Shown: positions 1 through 12,048 of the stretch, piece after piece | Numbering within the stretch: the stretch's first letter is position 1 | How the letters are laid out: each line of letters starts with the position of its first letter | Assembly: GCA_031761405.1 (NCBI GenBank) | Contig: JASEVX010000011.1 | Location: 26,709,527 to 26,773,526 of the forward strand | DNA from: Serripes groenlandicus | Lineage: Eukaryota > Mollusca > Bivalvia > Cardiida > Cardiidae | Reading direction: 5' to 3' | DNA length: 64,000 nt | Position numbers and translations under genes: made by a program | The notes under the pieces: model-generated | Seen by the model: only the letters and a program-made list of their open reading frames with translations | What the model was told of the DNA's origin: nothing | The model's database searches: none

Positions 1-852
1 AAATGAGGTGCATGTGCTTATTTGATGAAATCAGTTTCATATTGATGACGTCATAAGGTAGTTAATAATTTTGATTTATTTAGGGAAAACTTCCTCATAA
101 TTCGATCAATTAGCAAGAACGTCATTGACCTTTCTCATTCAAAGATTTGCATTTTTCTATCAAGGGTTCAATTTTTGAAAGCAAAGTTTGTCATAAATAA
201 TTATAGTATTTTGTACAGTCCGATTTGAAAACAAGCAAAGCAGAAAAGATTAACAAAGATGCTTCGCAAATAACTTAAAACATTCAGAGGGAAACATTAC
301 CTTTAACGTTTATATGGACGCAATGGAAAAGGTTAAGCAATACAATTAGAGCTAGAACACGATATTTACATGCGTATCTTGGTCTACACTAACTGCACAG
401 ACTATTTTTCCTTAGTTTAAACTTTTTATTTTACATCAATTACGAAACAAGCTTTCGGCCGATATTAATCGCGCTCGATGTCTGCTTCCTGGAGACTTAA
501 CTAGTACTCGTGCCGTTTGTATAGAAAAAAACCCAAATGCAGAACCCGCTCATAATGGGATACGAACCCGGGGTGTTTGGTACGAGAGGCTGACGCTTTA
601 CCACAATCTACCACATTGATATTTGGCCGGATTGCTCTAGCAATTCCGGTCTATATATTGGCGATGTCCGTCTGTCTGTCAACACTGGAAAGGGTTACAA
701 ACTTGAAACTTTGCCTGAAGGTAACCAGTAACAAGTTCTATTGAGTTCTATGGTTACATTGACATTGACCTTGGTTTGTCGATTTCCAAGGTCAAATTGC
801 CGACAATCCAGCCTTACCGTCTTCAGCGGTTTCTTGTTTATTCCTATATTAG
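1..852. other. Intronic or intergenic sequence before CTLD copy A
   Basis: I see no coding exon here. Bases about 420-600 resemble 59770-59930 (same order of short blocks, including a shared stretch around 'ctggagactta'), so this is an old dispersed repeat. Bases 540-600 look like a decayed minus-strand tRNA-like SINE head. The upstream exons of copy A (signal peptide, small domain, mucin) must lie left of the window if the gene is complete. Confidence 0.5.
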
Positions 853-1128
853 GTTATGCATGCCCTGCTAATGTTAGGAATGCAGCAGCGCACAACAGAG
901 GACATACAGCTGCTCTTGGAACTACCTGCTACGAGCTTGTACCGTATCAGTATTCATGGCAGTATGCGGAGACCAACTGCCAACACAAAGGCGGCCATCT
1001 TGTCCACATCCAAAACCTGGCGGAAGAGACTAATTTGATGAGCTTTCTATACGCATTTAACTATATACACCGGATTTGGATAGGACTGAACGATATACAC
1101 AGTGAGACTAACTTCCAATGGTCCTCAG
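853..1128 (+). CDS. CTLD gene copy A, CTLD exon 1 (partial gene)
   Basis: This exon encodes the first half of a C-type lectin-like domain. It starts after 'tattag' and ends at TCA-G before gtaaac. Its 276 nt and phases (enters with two bases to complete a codon, leaves with one) match the D and E copies exactly. Visible family landmarks are the first Cys-Pro, TTCYELV, the WQYAETNC helix, GGHLVHIQN and WIGLND, which are the usual CTLD core and alpha-helical positions. The ATG-initiated open frame beginning near 769 is not the real start, because the exon is internal. The rest of the domain is at 7807-7983 and 9130-9242. It is an extracellular protein module; no ligand can be assigned. Confidence 0.85.
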
Positions 1129-1255
1129 GTAAACAATCCTTTACTTGATAGTTATACTCATCATTATTTAATAGTTGATAATAAAAATAGAGAAAAGGAA
1201 TACATGGTTAATTAAAGTGTACATAATGTGTTAACAAGAGCGTTTCGCGGATTAT

Positions 1256-1596
1256 ACTTGTCGCTTGCTTGTTTAATTGGGTGTTTCGCACATTTTTCAA
1301 TATTATTTCAGTTATATCACGGCACTAGTGCACTTATTCATCTTCTCTTGGTAAACAAACCAATAATAGGCTAAGACATGTGCGTTGCCGAAGAGGACAC
1401 CACCGTGACCGCCGCTGCGACTTGTCGCTTGCTTGTTTAATTGTGGTTTCGCACATTTTTCACCATTATTTCAGTTATATCACGGCAATAGTGCACGTAT
1501 TCATCTTCCCTTGGTAAACAAACCAATACTAGGCTAAGACATGTGCATTGCACAAGAGGACTTCACCGTGACCGCCGCTGCGACTTGTCGCTTGCT
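1256..1596 (-). repeat. Tandem duplication of a SINE-A 3' fragment (two ~164-bp units)
   Basis: Two adjacent copies start with 'acttgtcgcttgcttg' at 1256 and 1420, with a third start at 1583 that breaks off. Inside is the reverse complement of the SINE-A body seen at 58069-58291 (the 'ggtaaacaaaccaata' and 'gccgctgcgac' blocks). It lies in the first CTLD intron of copy A. Confidence 0.7.
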
Positions 1597-1944
1597 AAAG
1601 TAGGAATATAAATAGAAAATGGAAAGAAATCAAAATTCAGATATCTTGATACCTATTTTTCTATGTATTTCTGTTTGAAATCGGGGAGCCAATTAATGTA
1701 TGCTTTTCAAAATGCCACACTACAATAGGCGGTACATCTATGGAACCGTCCAAAAATGAACACATGGTAATAACTCAAAAAGATGCTTGATTGAACTACA
1801 GTTCTCTGGGTATGAGCAAATCACAAGCTATCTGCAAACCGAGTGATGATCTTGATACCGTGGACAATAAAAAGAACAAGAGGCCCAAGAGGGCCAGTAT
1901 CGCTCCACGGCCATAAGGCAAAAATCAAATCTCCAAACAGCCCT

Positions 1945-2740
1945 GCCCCCCTGGTGGCCATGTTTTTTACCAACCACCATGGCTTAAAGGAATCTTGTAG
2001 AGTGTCACCAAGGAATGTTTCTGCAAAATTATTTGAAAATCGGCCTGACACTTTCGGAGGAGAGGATATTTTAAGTTTTCACTATAGCCATATTAGGCAA
2101 AATAGCCCAACCCCCTGGCGGCCATATGTTTCAACCAATCAACATGGCTTGAAAGACTCTGATAGAGGGTCAGGGAACAAGTTATTTAAATATCAGCCAG
2201 ACACTTTCGGAGGAGAAGTTTTTTAAGTTTTCACTTTAGCTATATATGGCAAAATAGCCCCGTCCTCTGGCGGCCATGTTTGTCTACCAATCAACATGGC
2301 TTGAAGGAATCTGATAGAGGGTTACCCAAGGAACATTTTACAAAATTATTTGAAAATCTGCTCAACACTTTCGGAGAAGAAGATTTTTTAAGTTTTCACT
2401 ATGGTCATATAAGGAAAAATAGCCCCGCCCTCTGGCGGCCATGTTTTTCGACCAATCAACATGGCTTGAAGGAATCTGATAGAGGGTCACCCAATAAACA
2501 TTTCTACAAAATTATTTGAAAATCTGCTCAACACTTTCGGAGAAGAAGATTTTTTAAGTTTTCACTTTAACTATATATGGCAAAATAGCCCCGCCCCCTG
2601 GCGGCCATGTTTTTCAACCAATCAACATTTCTTGAAGGAATCTAATAAAGGGTCACCCAAGAAACATTTCTACAAAATTATTTGAAAATCGGCCTAACAC
2701 TTTCGGAGAAGAAGATTTTTTAAGTTTTCATTATTGTTTT
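1945..2740. repeat. Five tandem ~165-bp units
   Basis: The block 'ctggcggccatg' recurs near 1951, 2117, 2268, 2432 and 2598, each time followed by 'accaatcaacatggcttgaa' and 'cactttcggag'. The family is dispersed: related copies lie in the mucin introns of copy B (21360-21700, 22380-22700) and inverted at 39835-40010. The open frames across it follow the repeat and are not genes. Confidence 0.75.
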
Positions 2741-2854
2741 CTTTTGGTTGCCATGGAAACCAGAATTTTGGATGGATCATACAAATTGAGGAATTTAAGA
2801 GAGGACATTGAGAGGATGCTTCCTCCTATGAAGTTTCAACCAAATTGGCTACGC

Positions 2855-5800
2855 AAACACTGTAATGGAAAGTGAACCCTAAGATTCTCCCTGGCTTACA
2901 GACGGATGACACAAACACTGTAATGGAAAGTGAACCCTAAGATTATCCATACCTTATAGACAGGCGACACTAACACTGTAATGAAAAGTGAACCCTAAGG
3001 TTCTCCATACATTATAGACGGGCGACAAAAACACTGTAATGAAAAGTGAACCCTAAGGTTCTCCATACATTATAGACGGGCGACACAAACACTGTAAGGA
3101 AAATTTATCCCTAAGATTTTCCTGCTTAAGAGACAGGTGACACAAATATTGTAATGGAAGGTGATCCCTAAGATTCTCTATACCTTATAGACGGGCGATA
3201 CAAACACTGTAATGGAAGGTGATCCCTTAGATTCTCTATACCTTATAGACGGGCGATACAAACACTGTAATGGAAGGTGATCCCTTAGATTCTCTATACC
3301 TTATAGACGGGCGATACAAACACTGTAATGGAAGGTGATCTTTTAGATTCTCTATACCTTATAGACGGGCGATACAAACACTGTAATGGAAGGTGATCCC
3401 TAAGATTCTCTATACCTTATAGACGGGCGATACAAACACTGTAATGGATGGTGATCCCTAAGATTCTCTATACCTTATAGACGGGCGATACAAACACTGT
3501 AATGGAAGGTGATCCCTAAGATTCTCTATACCTTATAGACGGGCGATACAAACACTGTAATGGAAGGTGATCCCTAAGATTCTCTATACCTTATAGACGG
3601 GCGATACAAACACTGTAATGGAAGGTGATCCCTAAGATTCTCTATACCTTATAGACGGGCGATACAAACACTGTAATGGAAGGTGATCCCTAAGATTCTC
3701 TATACCTTATAGACGGGCGATACAAACACTGTAATGGAAGGTGATCCCTAAGATTCTCTATACCTTATAGACGGGCGATACAAACACTGTAATGGAAGGT
3801 GATCCCTAAGATTCTCCCTGGCTAACAGACGGTTGACATAAACACTGTAAGAAAAAGTGATCCCTAAGATTCTCCCTGGCTTACAGACGGGTGACTCAAA
3901 CACTGTACGGAAAAATAATCCCTAAGATTCTCCCTGGCTTACAGACGGGCGACACAAACACTGTACGGAAAAGTAATGAGAGTAATCCTTAAGATTCTCC
4001 CTGCCGTACAAACGATTCTCTTTACCTTATAGACGGGCGACAAAAACACTGTACGGAACAGTGATCCTTAAGATTCTCCATACATTACAGACGGGCGACA
4101 CAAACGGGTGACACAAACACTGTACGAAAAAATAATCCCTAAGATTATCCATGGCTTACAGACGGGCGACACAAACACTGTACGGAAAAGTCATGGAGAG
4201 TTATCCTTAAGATTCTCCCTGCCTTACAAACGGACGACACACACACTGTTCTGGAAGGTGAACCCTAAGATTCTCCCTAGCTTACAGACGGATGACACAA
4301 ACACTGTAATGGAAAGTGAACCCTAAGATTATCCCTACCTTATAGACAGGCGACACTAACACTGTAATGAAAAGTGAACCCTAAGGTTCTCCATACATTA
4401 TAGACGGGCGACAAAAACACTGTAAGGAAAATTTATCCATAAGATTTTCCTGCTTAAGAGACAGGTGACACAAATATTGTAATGGAAGGTGATCCCTAAG
4501 ATTATCTATACCTTATAGACTGGCGATACAAACACTGTAATGGAAAGTGATCCCTTAGATTCTCTTTACCTTATAGACGGGCGACAAAAACACTGTACGG
4601 AACAGTGATCCTTAAGATTCTCCATACATTATAGACGGGCGACACAAACATTGTACGGAACAGTGATCCTTAAGATTCTCCATAACTTACAGCCGGGCGA
4701 CACAAACACTGTACGGAACATTATCTTTAAAGTGATCCCTAAGATTCTCCCTACCTTTCAAACGGGCGACACAAACACTGTACGGTACAGTGGTCCTTAA
4801 GATCCTCCCTGTATTACAGACGGTGACACAAACACTGTACGGAAAAGTAATCCCTAAGATTCCCCCCTGGCTTACAGACGGTCGACACAAACAATGTACG
4901 GAAAAGTAATCCCTCAGATCCTCCCTGGCTTACATACGGGTGACACACACACACTGTACGGAAAAGTAATCCCTAAGATTATCCCTGGCTTACAGACGGG
5001 TGACACAAACACTGTACGGAAAAGTAATCCCTAAGATTATCCCTGGCTTACAGACGGGTGACACAAACACTGTAGTGGAAAGTGATCCCTAAGATTCTCC
5101 CTATTTTTTAGACGGGCGACACAAACACTGTAATGGAAGGTGATCCGTACGTTTCTCCCTACCGTATAGACGGGCGACACAAACACTGTAATGGAAGGTG
5201 AACCCTAATATTCTCTCTGGCTTACAGACGGGTGACACAAACACTGTAATGAAAAGTGAACCCTAAGATTATCCCTATAGACGGGTGACACAAACACTTT
5301 ACGGAAAAGTAATCCCTAAGATTCTCCCTGGCTTCCAGACGGGCGACACAAAACTGTAAAAGAAATGTAATCCCTTAGATTCTACCTTGATTACAGACGG
5401 GTGACACAAACACTGTACGACAAAGTAATCCCTAAGATTCTCCCTGGAGTACATACGGGTGACACAAACACTGTAATGGAAAATGATCCCTAAGATTATC
5501 CCTGCCTTATAGACGGGCGACACAAACACTGTAACGGAAGGTGAACCCTAAGATTCTCACTGGCTTACAGACAGGTGACACAAACACTGTACGGAAAAGT
5601 GATCCCTAAGATTCTCCAAGGCTCAGAGACGTGTGACACAAACACTGTAATAGAAGGTGATCCCTACGTTCCTCCCTACCGTATAGATGGGCGACAGAAA
5701 CACTGTAATGGAACGTGAACCATAAGATTCTCACTACCTTATAGACGGGCGACACAAACACTGTAAAGGAACGTGATTCCTACGATTCTCCATACATTAT

Positions 5801-7000
5801 AGACGGGCGACCGACACAAACACTGTAAAAAAAAGTGAGCCCTAAGAACATCCCTGGCTTACAGACGGGTGACAAACACTATTCTGGAAAGTGAACCCTA
5901 TGTTTCTCCCTACCTTAAAGACGGGTAACACAAACACTGTAAGGAAAATTTATCCCTAAGATTCTCTCTGGCTTACAGACGGGTGACAAACAATGTAATG
6001 GATAGTGATCCCTAAGATTCTCCATACCTTATAGACGAGTGACACAAACACGTTAATTGAAAGTGATCCCTAAGATTCTCCCTACCTTACAGACGGGCGA
6101 CACAAACACTGTCAGGAAAAGTGATCCCTAAGATTCTCCCTACCTTTTTTAAGGGTGACACAAACACTGTAAGGATAAGTGATCCCTATGATTTTCCCTG
6201 GCTTACAGACGGGTGACACAAACACACACACTGTAATGGAAAGTGAAGCCTAAGATTATGCCTACCTTAAAGACGGGCGACACAAACACTCACACACTGT
6301 AATGGAAAGTGAACCCTAAGATTATGCCTACCTTATAGACGGGTGACACAAACACTGTACGGAAAAGTGATCCCTAATATTCTTCCTGGCTTACAGATGG
6401 GTGACACAAACACTCACACCCTGTAATGGACAGTGAACCCTAAGATTATCCCTACCTTAAAGACGGGCGACACAAACACTGTACTGGAAAGTGATCCCTA
6501 AGATTCTCCCTAGCTTAAAGACGGGCCACACAAACATTGTAAGGAAAAGTGAACCCTAAGATTATCCCTACCTTATAGATGGGCGACACAAACACTTTAA
6601 GGAAAAGTGATCCCCAATATTCCCCTAAGATTCGCCATGGCTTACAGACGGGTGAAACAAACACTATAATGGAAAGTAAACCCTAAGATGATTCTCCCTA
6701 CCTTATAGACGGGCGACACAAACACTTTAAAACAAAGTGATCCCTAATATTCTCACTGGCTTACAGACGGGTGACACAAACACTGTAATTAAAAGTGAAC
6801 CCTTAGATTATCCCTACCTTATAAATGGGCGACACAAACACTTTAAGGAAAAGTGATCCCCAATATTCTCCCTGGTTTACAGACGGGTGACACAAACACT
6901 GTAATTGAAAGTGAACCCTAAGATTCTCCCTGGCTTACAGACGGATGACACAAACACTGTAATGAAAAGTGAACCAGACGATTATCCCTACCTTATAGAC
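2855..7000. repeat. 58-bp satellite array, main block
   Basis: About 70 head-to-tail units of about 58 bp, each carrying 'cactgta', 'cctaagattctc' and 'agacgggcgacacaaa' blocks. Roughly a dozen units at about 3140-3800 are almost identical, while units on both sides diverge by substitutions and small indels. This is the pattern expected from local homogenisation. The array is inside the 6.7-kb intron between CTLD exons 1 and 2 of copy A. The unit is not a multiple of three, so short open frames here are chance products. Confidence 0.9.
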
Positions 7001-7002
7001 AA

Positions 7003-7440
7003 GATACAAGATATTTATTTCGAAATGTAGGCCACCGGCCCATTAATCAACACAATTGATAAGTATATACAACAGGGAGTGATGCAATGCATTATAACAC
7101 TGACATTTGAATCTGAAAAAGAATTAAGATATTAAAAGAATCTCACTTCTTAGTTTGAATGCGCTCTGAATGAATTTTGCAGTATTGTATACTTCAGACT
7201 GGATATTTATATTCAATATTGCATACAATTTGTCAAGAGTCCTGTTGTTTATCCAGGATACGTTAAAATAAATGTCTCTTAAATCGTCATATGTAGGACA
7301 TTAGTAAAAAAAGTGAAACTTATCTTCAATAATGTACATATTTTTATTAAGACATAAAGGGCAAAAAATGTCATTTCTTGGAATCGATAGTTGTCTACCT
7401 CTCTCTATCATAAGGTCATGGTTAGAGCATCTAAAGTTAC
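7003..7440 (-). mobile_element. LINE 3' end, antisense, inserted in the satellite
   Basis: The block starts with 'caagatacaagatattta' followed by 'ggccaccggccc', which is the reverse complement of the 3' end of the LINE at 34289-38551. Read on the minus strand it gives the C-terminal part of the reverse-transcriptase protein: RCSNHDLMIERGR, then CPLC, a 'KFHFFY' stretch, an in-frame stop, and 'CPTYDDLRDIYF'. It is a 5'-truncated, dead copy. Satellite units flank it on both sides. Confidence 0.75.
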
Positions 7441-7660
7441 TAAGATTCTGCCTGCCTTATGGACGGGTGACACAAACACTGTACGGAGTAGTGATCCCTC
7501 AGTTTCTCCCTGCATTACAGACGGGCGACGAAACACTGTACGGAAAAGTGATCAATAAGTATCTCCCTGCCTTACAAACGGGCGACACAAACACTGTACG
7601 GACAAGGAATCCCTAAGTTTCTCCCTGTCTTAAAGACGGGCCACACAAACAACTGTACGG
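7441..7660. repeat. 58-bp satellite array, short block beyond the LINE
   Basis: About four further units with the same 'gacgggcgacacaaacactgta' core as the main array. The LINE fragment divides what was probably one array. Confidence 0.85.
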
Positions 7661-7806
7661 GACATTTTTCCTGTTCCTAATAGTCAGCACAGACATCAAC
7701 AGTTGCTGGGATATGCGTTATTTGCCGAGGGCTCAGATTGCATAGACACCAGCAAGAATATATTTAAAGGTCAAATCGACCTTTTATACAATGAACATTG
7801 TTTCAG

Positions 7807-7983
7807 GTGATTCTGTGACCTTTACAAATTGGCATCCTGGCCAAGGCCTTAACCACCTTCTGCACCAAATACAGGATTGTGTCATACTGGATCCCTCTTC
7901 TCATACCGGAACCAGTTTACAAAGTTATGGTCTCTGGGATGATGTCGGATGTCACGGTGAACATGCGTGGGTTTGCCAATATG
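7807..7983 (+). CDS. CTLD gene copy A, CTLD exon 2
   Basis: Begins after 'tttcag' and ends at TAT-G before gtgggt, in phase with exon 1. It encodes the loop and last strands of the CTLD: FTNWHPGQGLN, the Cys of 'QDCVIL', GLWDDVGC and WVCQYG. The 'WDD' stands where many sugar-binding CTLDs have WND, and no EPN or QPD triplet is present, so classical Ca-dependent sugar binding is not supported. At 177 nt it is one codon longer than the D and E copies (174 nt). Confidence 0.85.
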
Positions 7984-8006
7984 GTGGGTAGAAAGATCCG
8001 ACTTTC

Positions 8007-8230
8007 CGTTTGTTTGTTTGTTTGTTTGTTTGTTTGTTTGGTGTATTACGCAGCCTTTTTCTTCGATCCCCGGCCGGGTCAAACCAAAGACTTAAACAAT
8101 GGTAGTAATGGCTGCCTTCCTTGAGGCTCAGGGTTGCGTGCAAATCATTACGACTGACTGGCTCATGTCAGAATAACAGGACCAGTAGTACTGGATACTT
8201 ACCCAGGAAACACCGTGATATAACTAACAC
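8007..8230 (+). mobile_element. (GTTT)n tract and SINE-B copy
   Basis: A (GTTT)n run at 8007-8040 adjoins a SINE-B copy: a degraded tRNA-like end ('ggccgggtcaaa'), 'aatggtagtaatggctgcc', 'ggctcagggttgcg' and the 3' part 'caggaaacaccgtgatataac'. It begins 23 bases after the end of CTLD exon 2. Confidence 0.65.
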
Positions 8231-8239
8231 ATACCAATA

Positions 8240-8410
8240 CGCTTTAAATGGTATTTCAGTATAACGGCGTTTGTTCTGACACCAGTACGTCATTCGTTAT
8301 GCTATATCTCCGAAATCCAGGGCGCCAAGAAAGGGAAGCCATTACATCCACTTTTGAAGTCTTTGGTATGACCTGACCGGGTTCCTTCACCCCGAAACCT
8401 GCTTAGTGCG
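8240..8410 (-). mobile_element. SINE-B copy, degraded
   Basis: Reverse-complement SINE-B order: 'ctgacaccagtacgtcattcg', 'gggcgccaagaa', 'ttttgaagtctttggtatgac', 'tgaccgggttc'. It faces the previous SINE-B copy. Confidence 0.55.
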
Positions 8411-8827
8411 CCATCATTAACATATTTGTATACTTATGATGTAGTCTTTGCTAAGGAGTAATTAACAAGAAGCATATTATGTAGACCTAGATTTGACTGG
8501 CCTATATTATTTGCCAATTTATAGAAAATGTTGTTTAAATCGGGAATAACAGGTACACTGGAAATGTAAGGCAGTTATTACTCGATACGTTTATAAGTCC
8601 TGCATTCAAATTATATTACAATTTGTTAACTTACACAGCAAAACATGCACAACCTTTCTCACAAACGTCTACCAATTCCAATCCATGCATGCTCGTTTGA
8701 GTCACCAGAGCTGCTGTCATGATGTTTTCAAAAAGAAAAGAAGATCCATAATCGCGAGTTCACTGTATTTTCTTTACGGCAGAATGTTACGTGCAATGAA
8801 TGGCGAGTGGTGAGGAGACTTTGTCTT

Positions 8828-9035
8828 TCATGATTGTCTGACTGATTGATTTGCTGGTGTTTAACGCCGCTTTCAACATTCTTCAATGATATCACGGTGT
8901 TCCCTGGATAAGTTACCAGTACTACTGGTCCATTGATCCTGACACCAGCAAGTCAGTCGTAATGCTAACCGTGCGACCCTGAGCGTCAAGGAGGGCAGCT
9001 ATTACTACCATTTTAAGGTCTCATTGTTTTTATCG
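8828..9035 (-). mobile_element. SINE-B copy
   Basis: Starts with 'tgattgatttgctggtgttt' and continues 'aacgccgctttcaacattc', then 'gatatcacggtgttccctgg' and 'gaccctgagcgtcaaggagg'. This is the complete 3' body and tail of SINE-B on the minus strand, just upstream of CTLD exon 3 of copy A. Confidence 0.7.
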
Positions 9036-9129
9036 AGCTACACACCAATGTACAACTGACCTAATACTTTTATTTACGTTTTTGACGTACTGTATTATTT
9101 CCCCTTAATTAATGTTTACCATTTTTCAG

Positions 9130-9242
9130 ATGCTGAACGAATTTATTTGACCAATCAAAGAGCGACATCAACCAATCGTATGGCGACATACCATCACCAC
9201 AATCAATACAATCATTTCTTGAATTTGATTGGTAAAAAATAA
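9130..9242 (+). CDS. CTLD gene copy A, CTLD exon 3 (C-terminus)
   Basis: After 'atttttcag' the G left by exon 2 joins AT to give Asp, then a short His/Asn-rich tail (MATYHHHNQYNH) and NLIGKK before TAA. The matching D and E exons end DLIGRK and B ends VFIGRK, so the last four residues are shared by all copies. The stop codon overlaps an AATAAA hexamer, as in D and E. Confidence 0.8.
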
Positions 9243-9874
9243 AGATGACCCACTCTTTATATCGCTAGTTGCGTTTCTCTGTGTTTGTTTCATTATATAT
9301 TTGACAAGTTTACTAGGATAAATAAAAACAAAAACATAAACACAGAAATTACTTAAATGCAGCTAAAAATCTCCTAAATATCTAACAAAGACCGTCGAGT
9401 TAATGACGCTGGCTTACCAAACATCAATTTTACAAAAAAATGTTTTATTAAATATAGTTAAACTTTTACTACAAGACATAATTGACCGATCGAATAATTG
9501 AATTATTAAGTCTTAACTAAGACCCTTTCATGACAAAGATAAAGGTTTTATTTTAATTCATTAAGAAACAATTCTGCAAATTTATCTTCAAACAAGATAA
9601 GAAAAATTCAAACGAAAATAATATCAACGTTTTGTGATTTTCTCATGTCGCAGCAACCAGATTTAAATCTTTTAACACTTTCGAATGGGAACCACCTAAT
9701 GAACATTCCGGTGAAGATTGCTGATTGATTTAGGAGGAGTTGTGTATTAAAGCTAAAAGTGAATGCCTGAAAGAGATTGATCCCAATATATCAAATTGAA
9801 CCCCTTCTACTCAGATGATCTTATAAACGGACAAATGTGCTTATCGTCATTTTTTTGAAGATAAAATATCTGAA
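9243..9874. other. 3' flank of copy A, no gene seen
   Basis: AT-rich sequence with no convincing exon, RNA gene or repeat that I can name. The 3' end of copy A's transcript probably lies at its left edge. Confidence 0.5.
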
Positions 9875-10077
9875 TTAACCCTTTCCCGCTTGTTGACGCA
9901 TTTTGACGAATCTGCAGCAGATGATTTTTGCTCATGATGAGCAATTCGTCCTTTTACCATACTGTTTTCAACTTTATTCAAGAAAAATGTTTTAATTTTT
10001 CGAAGTTTTCCATAGTTTTAGCTAGATGTTTTCAAAGTAGTCTGCTACAGAATTGTTGTATGTGGGAAAAGGGTTAA
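9875..10077. mobile_element. MITE-2 copy (TTAA-bounded)
   Basis: Left end 'ttaaccctttcccgc' and right end 'gtgggaaaagggttaa' are inverted, with internal 'ctgcagcagatga' facing 'tagtctgctacag'. The ends coincide with TTAA. Related copies lie near 58906-59132 and 61190-61422. Confidence 0.65.
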
Positions 10078-10148
10078 CATATGTCCTGGGCGCTAACCAG
10101 GTCATATTGCTTTAATCACGTCACCACAACCGGTAGTCATTATAGTCT

Positions 10149-10325
10149 CCGCCGTGGCCTAGTGGTGATCGTCGGGGGTTTGGATCCGGGCGTCCCAGGT
10201 TAGATCCCTTATTGCGGCGTTACTAGTGGATTGCCATTTGGCAATGCATATTTCTAGCCTGGTACTGGATTGTTTACCAAGATATCATGAATAAGTGAAC
10301 TGTCGCCGTGATAGGTAAAGTAATG
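10149..10325 (+). mobile_element. SINE-A copy (tRNA-derived)
   Basis: The head 'ccgccgtggcctagtggtga' supplies an A box, and 'ggttagatccc' a degraded B box, followed by the SINE-A body ('ctagcctggtactggattgt', 'gatatcatgaa'). Same family as 58069-58291. Confidence 0.6.
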
Positions 10326-10519
10326 TAATTATAGAGACCAATTGTTCTAATTAAGAATAAGCTATTTAGAGTTAAAAGAGTCCGGGTGCGATACCCTAGC
10401 TCTTCGAAAAAAAAAAATTGTTCTTCAACGTGCTCTGTGTAAAGCACAAATACACGCGAAGCACATGTTCCTGGAAAAGACCTGTACGTGTACTATTTAA
10501 GTGGGAGACACTTAAACGC

Positions 10520-10615
10520 ACCTAAGGAAATCCAGAGCCCGGACCGGGGTTTGAACCCCGGATCTCAGGATTGACAGTCTAGCGTGTTAACCAATAGATC
10601 GTGCCATTCAAAATA
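10520..10615 (-). repeat. tRNA-like sequence, probably a SINE head
   Basis: On the minus strand 'tattggttaacacgctagac' followed by 'ggggttcaaaccccgg' gives tRNA-like D-arm, anticodon-arm and T-arm segments. The acceptor ends do not pair convincingly, and the sequence resembles SINE heads elsewhere in the window, so I do not call a functional tRNA. Confidence 0.4.
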
Positions 10616-10999
10616 GTATAATTGAAATAGTGTTGACAATGGACGTAAATAGGACAGTTATATAACAAGATATCTCGATATCTACAGTTAACGTATTCTG
10701 TACCGGAATTGCGTTATGAAAAAGTAATCCATCGAAAGATGAGGCTGTGCGTGAGCCCTTTCTCGTGGTAGAAATCAGATCGTTGATAGAACTTCAACCT
10801 TCAACCCAGTAAGCCAAATTTTGTACATTTTCATGACTTTCAATTTTTTTCAACATTTACTGCCAAAATAGTTTTGTTCTAATTATGACTTAATTATTTG
10901 TCACTATTAACAATATTTGCAGAAGTTTCAACATTTCAAAATGTTGATCGGCATCTGGAGTTCAACACCTTTAATTTTCATTCGAAGAGTGAATCAGAA

Positions 11000-11217
11000 A
11001 GAATTGAAATTGAATTAGCATTTCTCCCAATACAACAAATATGCAGCAGATGACGTATAATACATCTATGCAAATGTATCAATAGTGAAGAGACTTTGAA
11101 AACCTTGCCGCAAAAGAAAACATTGCCCTTTTATGAGCATTTCAACTTTTGCCACAAGGTTATCCAAAGTTGTCTGCTGCATAAACGTCAAAACGCGTCT
11201 ACAAGTGGGAAAGGATT
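11000..11217. mobile_element. MITE-2-like copy, degraded
   Basis: Contains 'gcagcagatgacgta' facing 'gttgtctgctgcataaacg' and ends in 'gtgggaaaggatta', like the right end of MITE-2. The left end is poorly defined. Confidence 0.4.
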
Positions 11218-11323
11218 ACTTAAAACATCATGTTAACTCACTTCGGAAAAGGAATTGTTATCTTATTGAATGAATTAGGTCAACATTATACTGAACTCTT
11301 TTTAGAATAAGTTACGTTTTAGG

Positions 11324-11538
11324 TTAACCCTTTCGCAGCGAAAGGCAATACAAGGCTTTTTCAACCAATGCAGATGCAGGTGAGGCAACTCACAACTAGC
11401 TGTCTCTCCTGAAATCTGCATTGTTTGCCACTTAAACATTGAATTTTACCAAATTTCCTGTTGGACGACAAATGGAGTGGTCCAATTTCCAACCATGAAG
11501 AGTCGACTTAGTAAAATCGACAGTGAAAAAGTTAATTA
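11324..11538. mobile_element. MITE-3 copy (TTAA-bounded), degraded
   Basis: Starts 'ttaaccctttcgcagcgaaa' and ends 'cagtgaaaaagttaa', with an inner palindrome-like pair 'aatgcagatgcaggtgaggc' and 'ctgaaatctgcattgtttgc'. Same layout as the copies at 11814 and 48931. Confidence 0.6.
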
Positions 11539-11813
11539 AATGTATTATATAACGGTCCCTGCTGTTATACGTAACCATGGTTATACGTGATCATTTCAAA
11601 GATCATTATATTAAAAATGCGCCCACAAGATACATAAATAGCAGCAATAAGCGCAAAGGAACCTCAGTAGTGTATGCTGGGACACTTTGAAGACAATGTC
11701 TCCATTCCATTTCGAAGGGTCAAAGGTTAGTATGTAGTTTATCGATGATTCAGTTATATTTAAAGACATTTGCCTACGAGATCTGTTGTAACACGGTATG
11801 ACTTTTTTTTGTG

Positions 11814-12026
11814 TTAACTCTTTCAGCGCCGAATTGTTTAAAGTAAACTATTCCAAGTTCAAACTCGGACGACTCTATTTTCATGTTATAGGATTTTTGG
11901 AATATTTTTATAACTCACAGCCAAACAATGAAGAATTCAGGTGAGACAGCTCGTTACGAGCTGACTCACCTGAATCTACATTGTTTGCAAAAAGCTCAAT
12001 ATTGCCTTTGGCGCCGAAAGAGTTAA
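11814..12026. mobile_element. MITE-3 copy (TTAA-bounded)
   Basis: The ends 'ttaactctttcagcgcc' and 'ggcgccgaaagagttaa' are near-perfect inverted repeats. The centre is a second palindrome around 'cagctcgttacgagctg' with arms containing 'attcaggtgag' and 'ctcacctgaat'. It lies 22 bp left of the large transposon. Confidence 0.75.
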
Positions 12027-12048
12027 ATTCAAGTGCACTGACTATAGT

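Noticed and set aside
2866..7600. Short open frames and a CRISPR-like look in the 58-bp array
   Set aside because: Units abut without unique spacers and the unit is not a multiple of three, so this is satellite DNA in a eukaryote and the frames are chance products.
10520..10615. Functional tRNA gene on the minus strand
   Set aside because: T-arm-like and anticodon-arm-like segments exist, but acceptor pairing is poor and many similar SINE heads occur in the window. The same reasoning applies to heads at 58081, 60108 and 60780.
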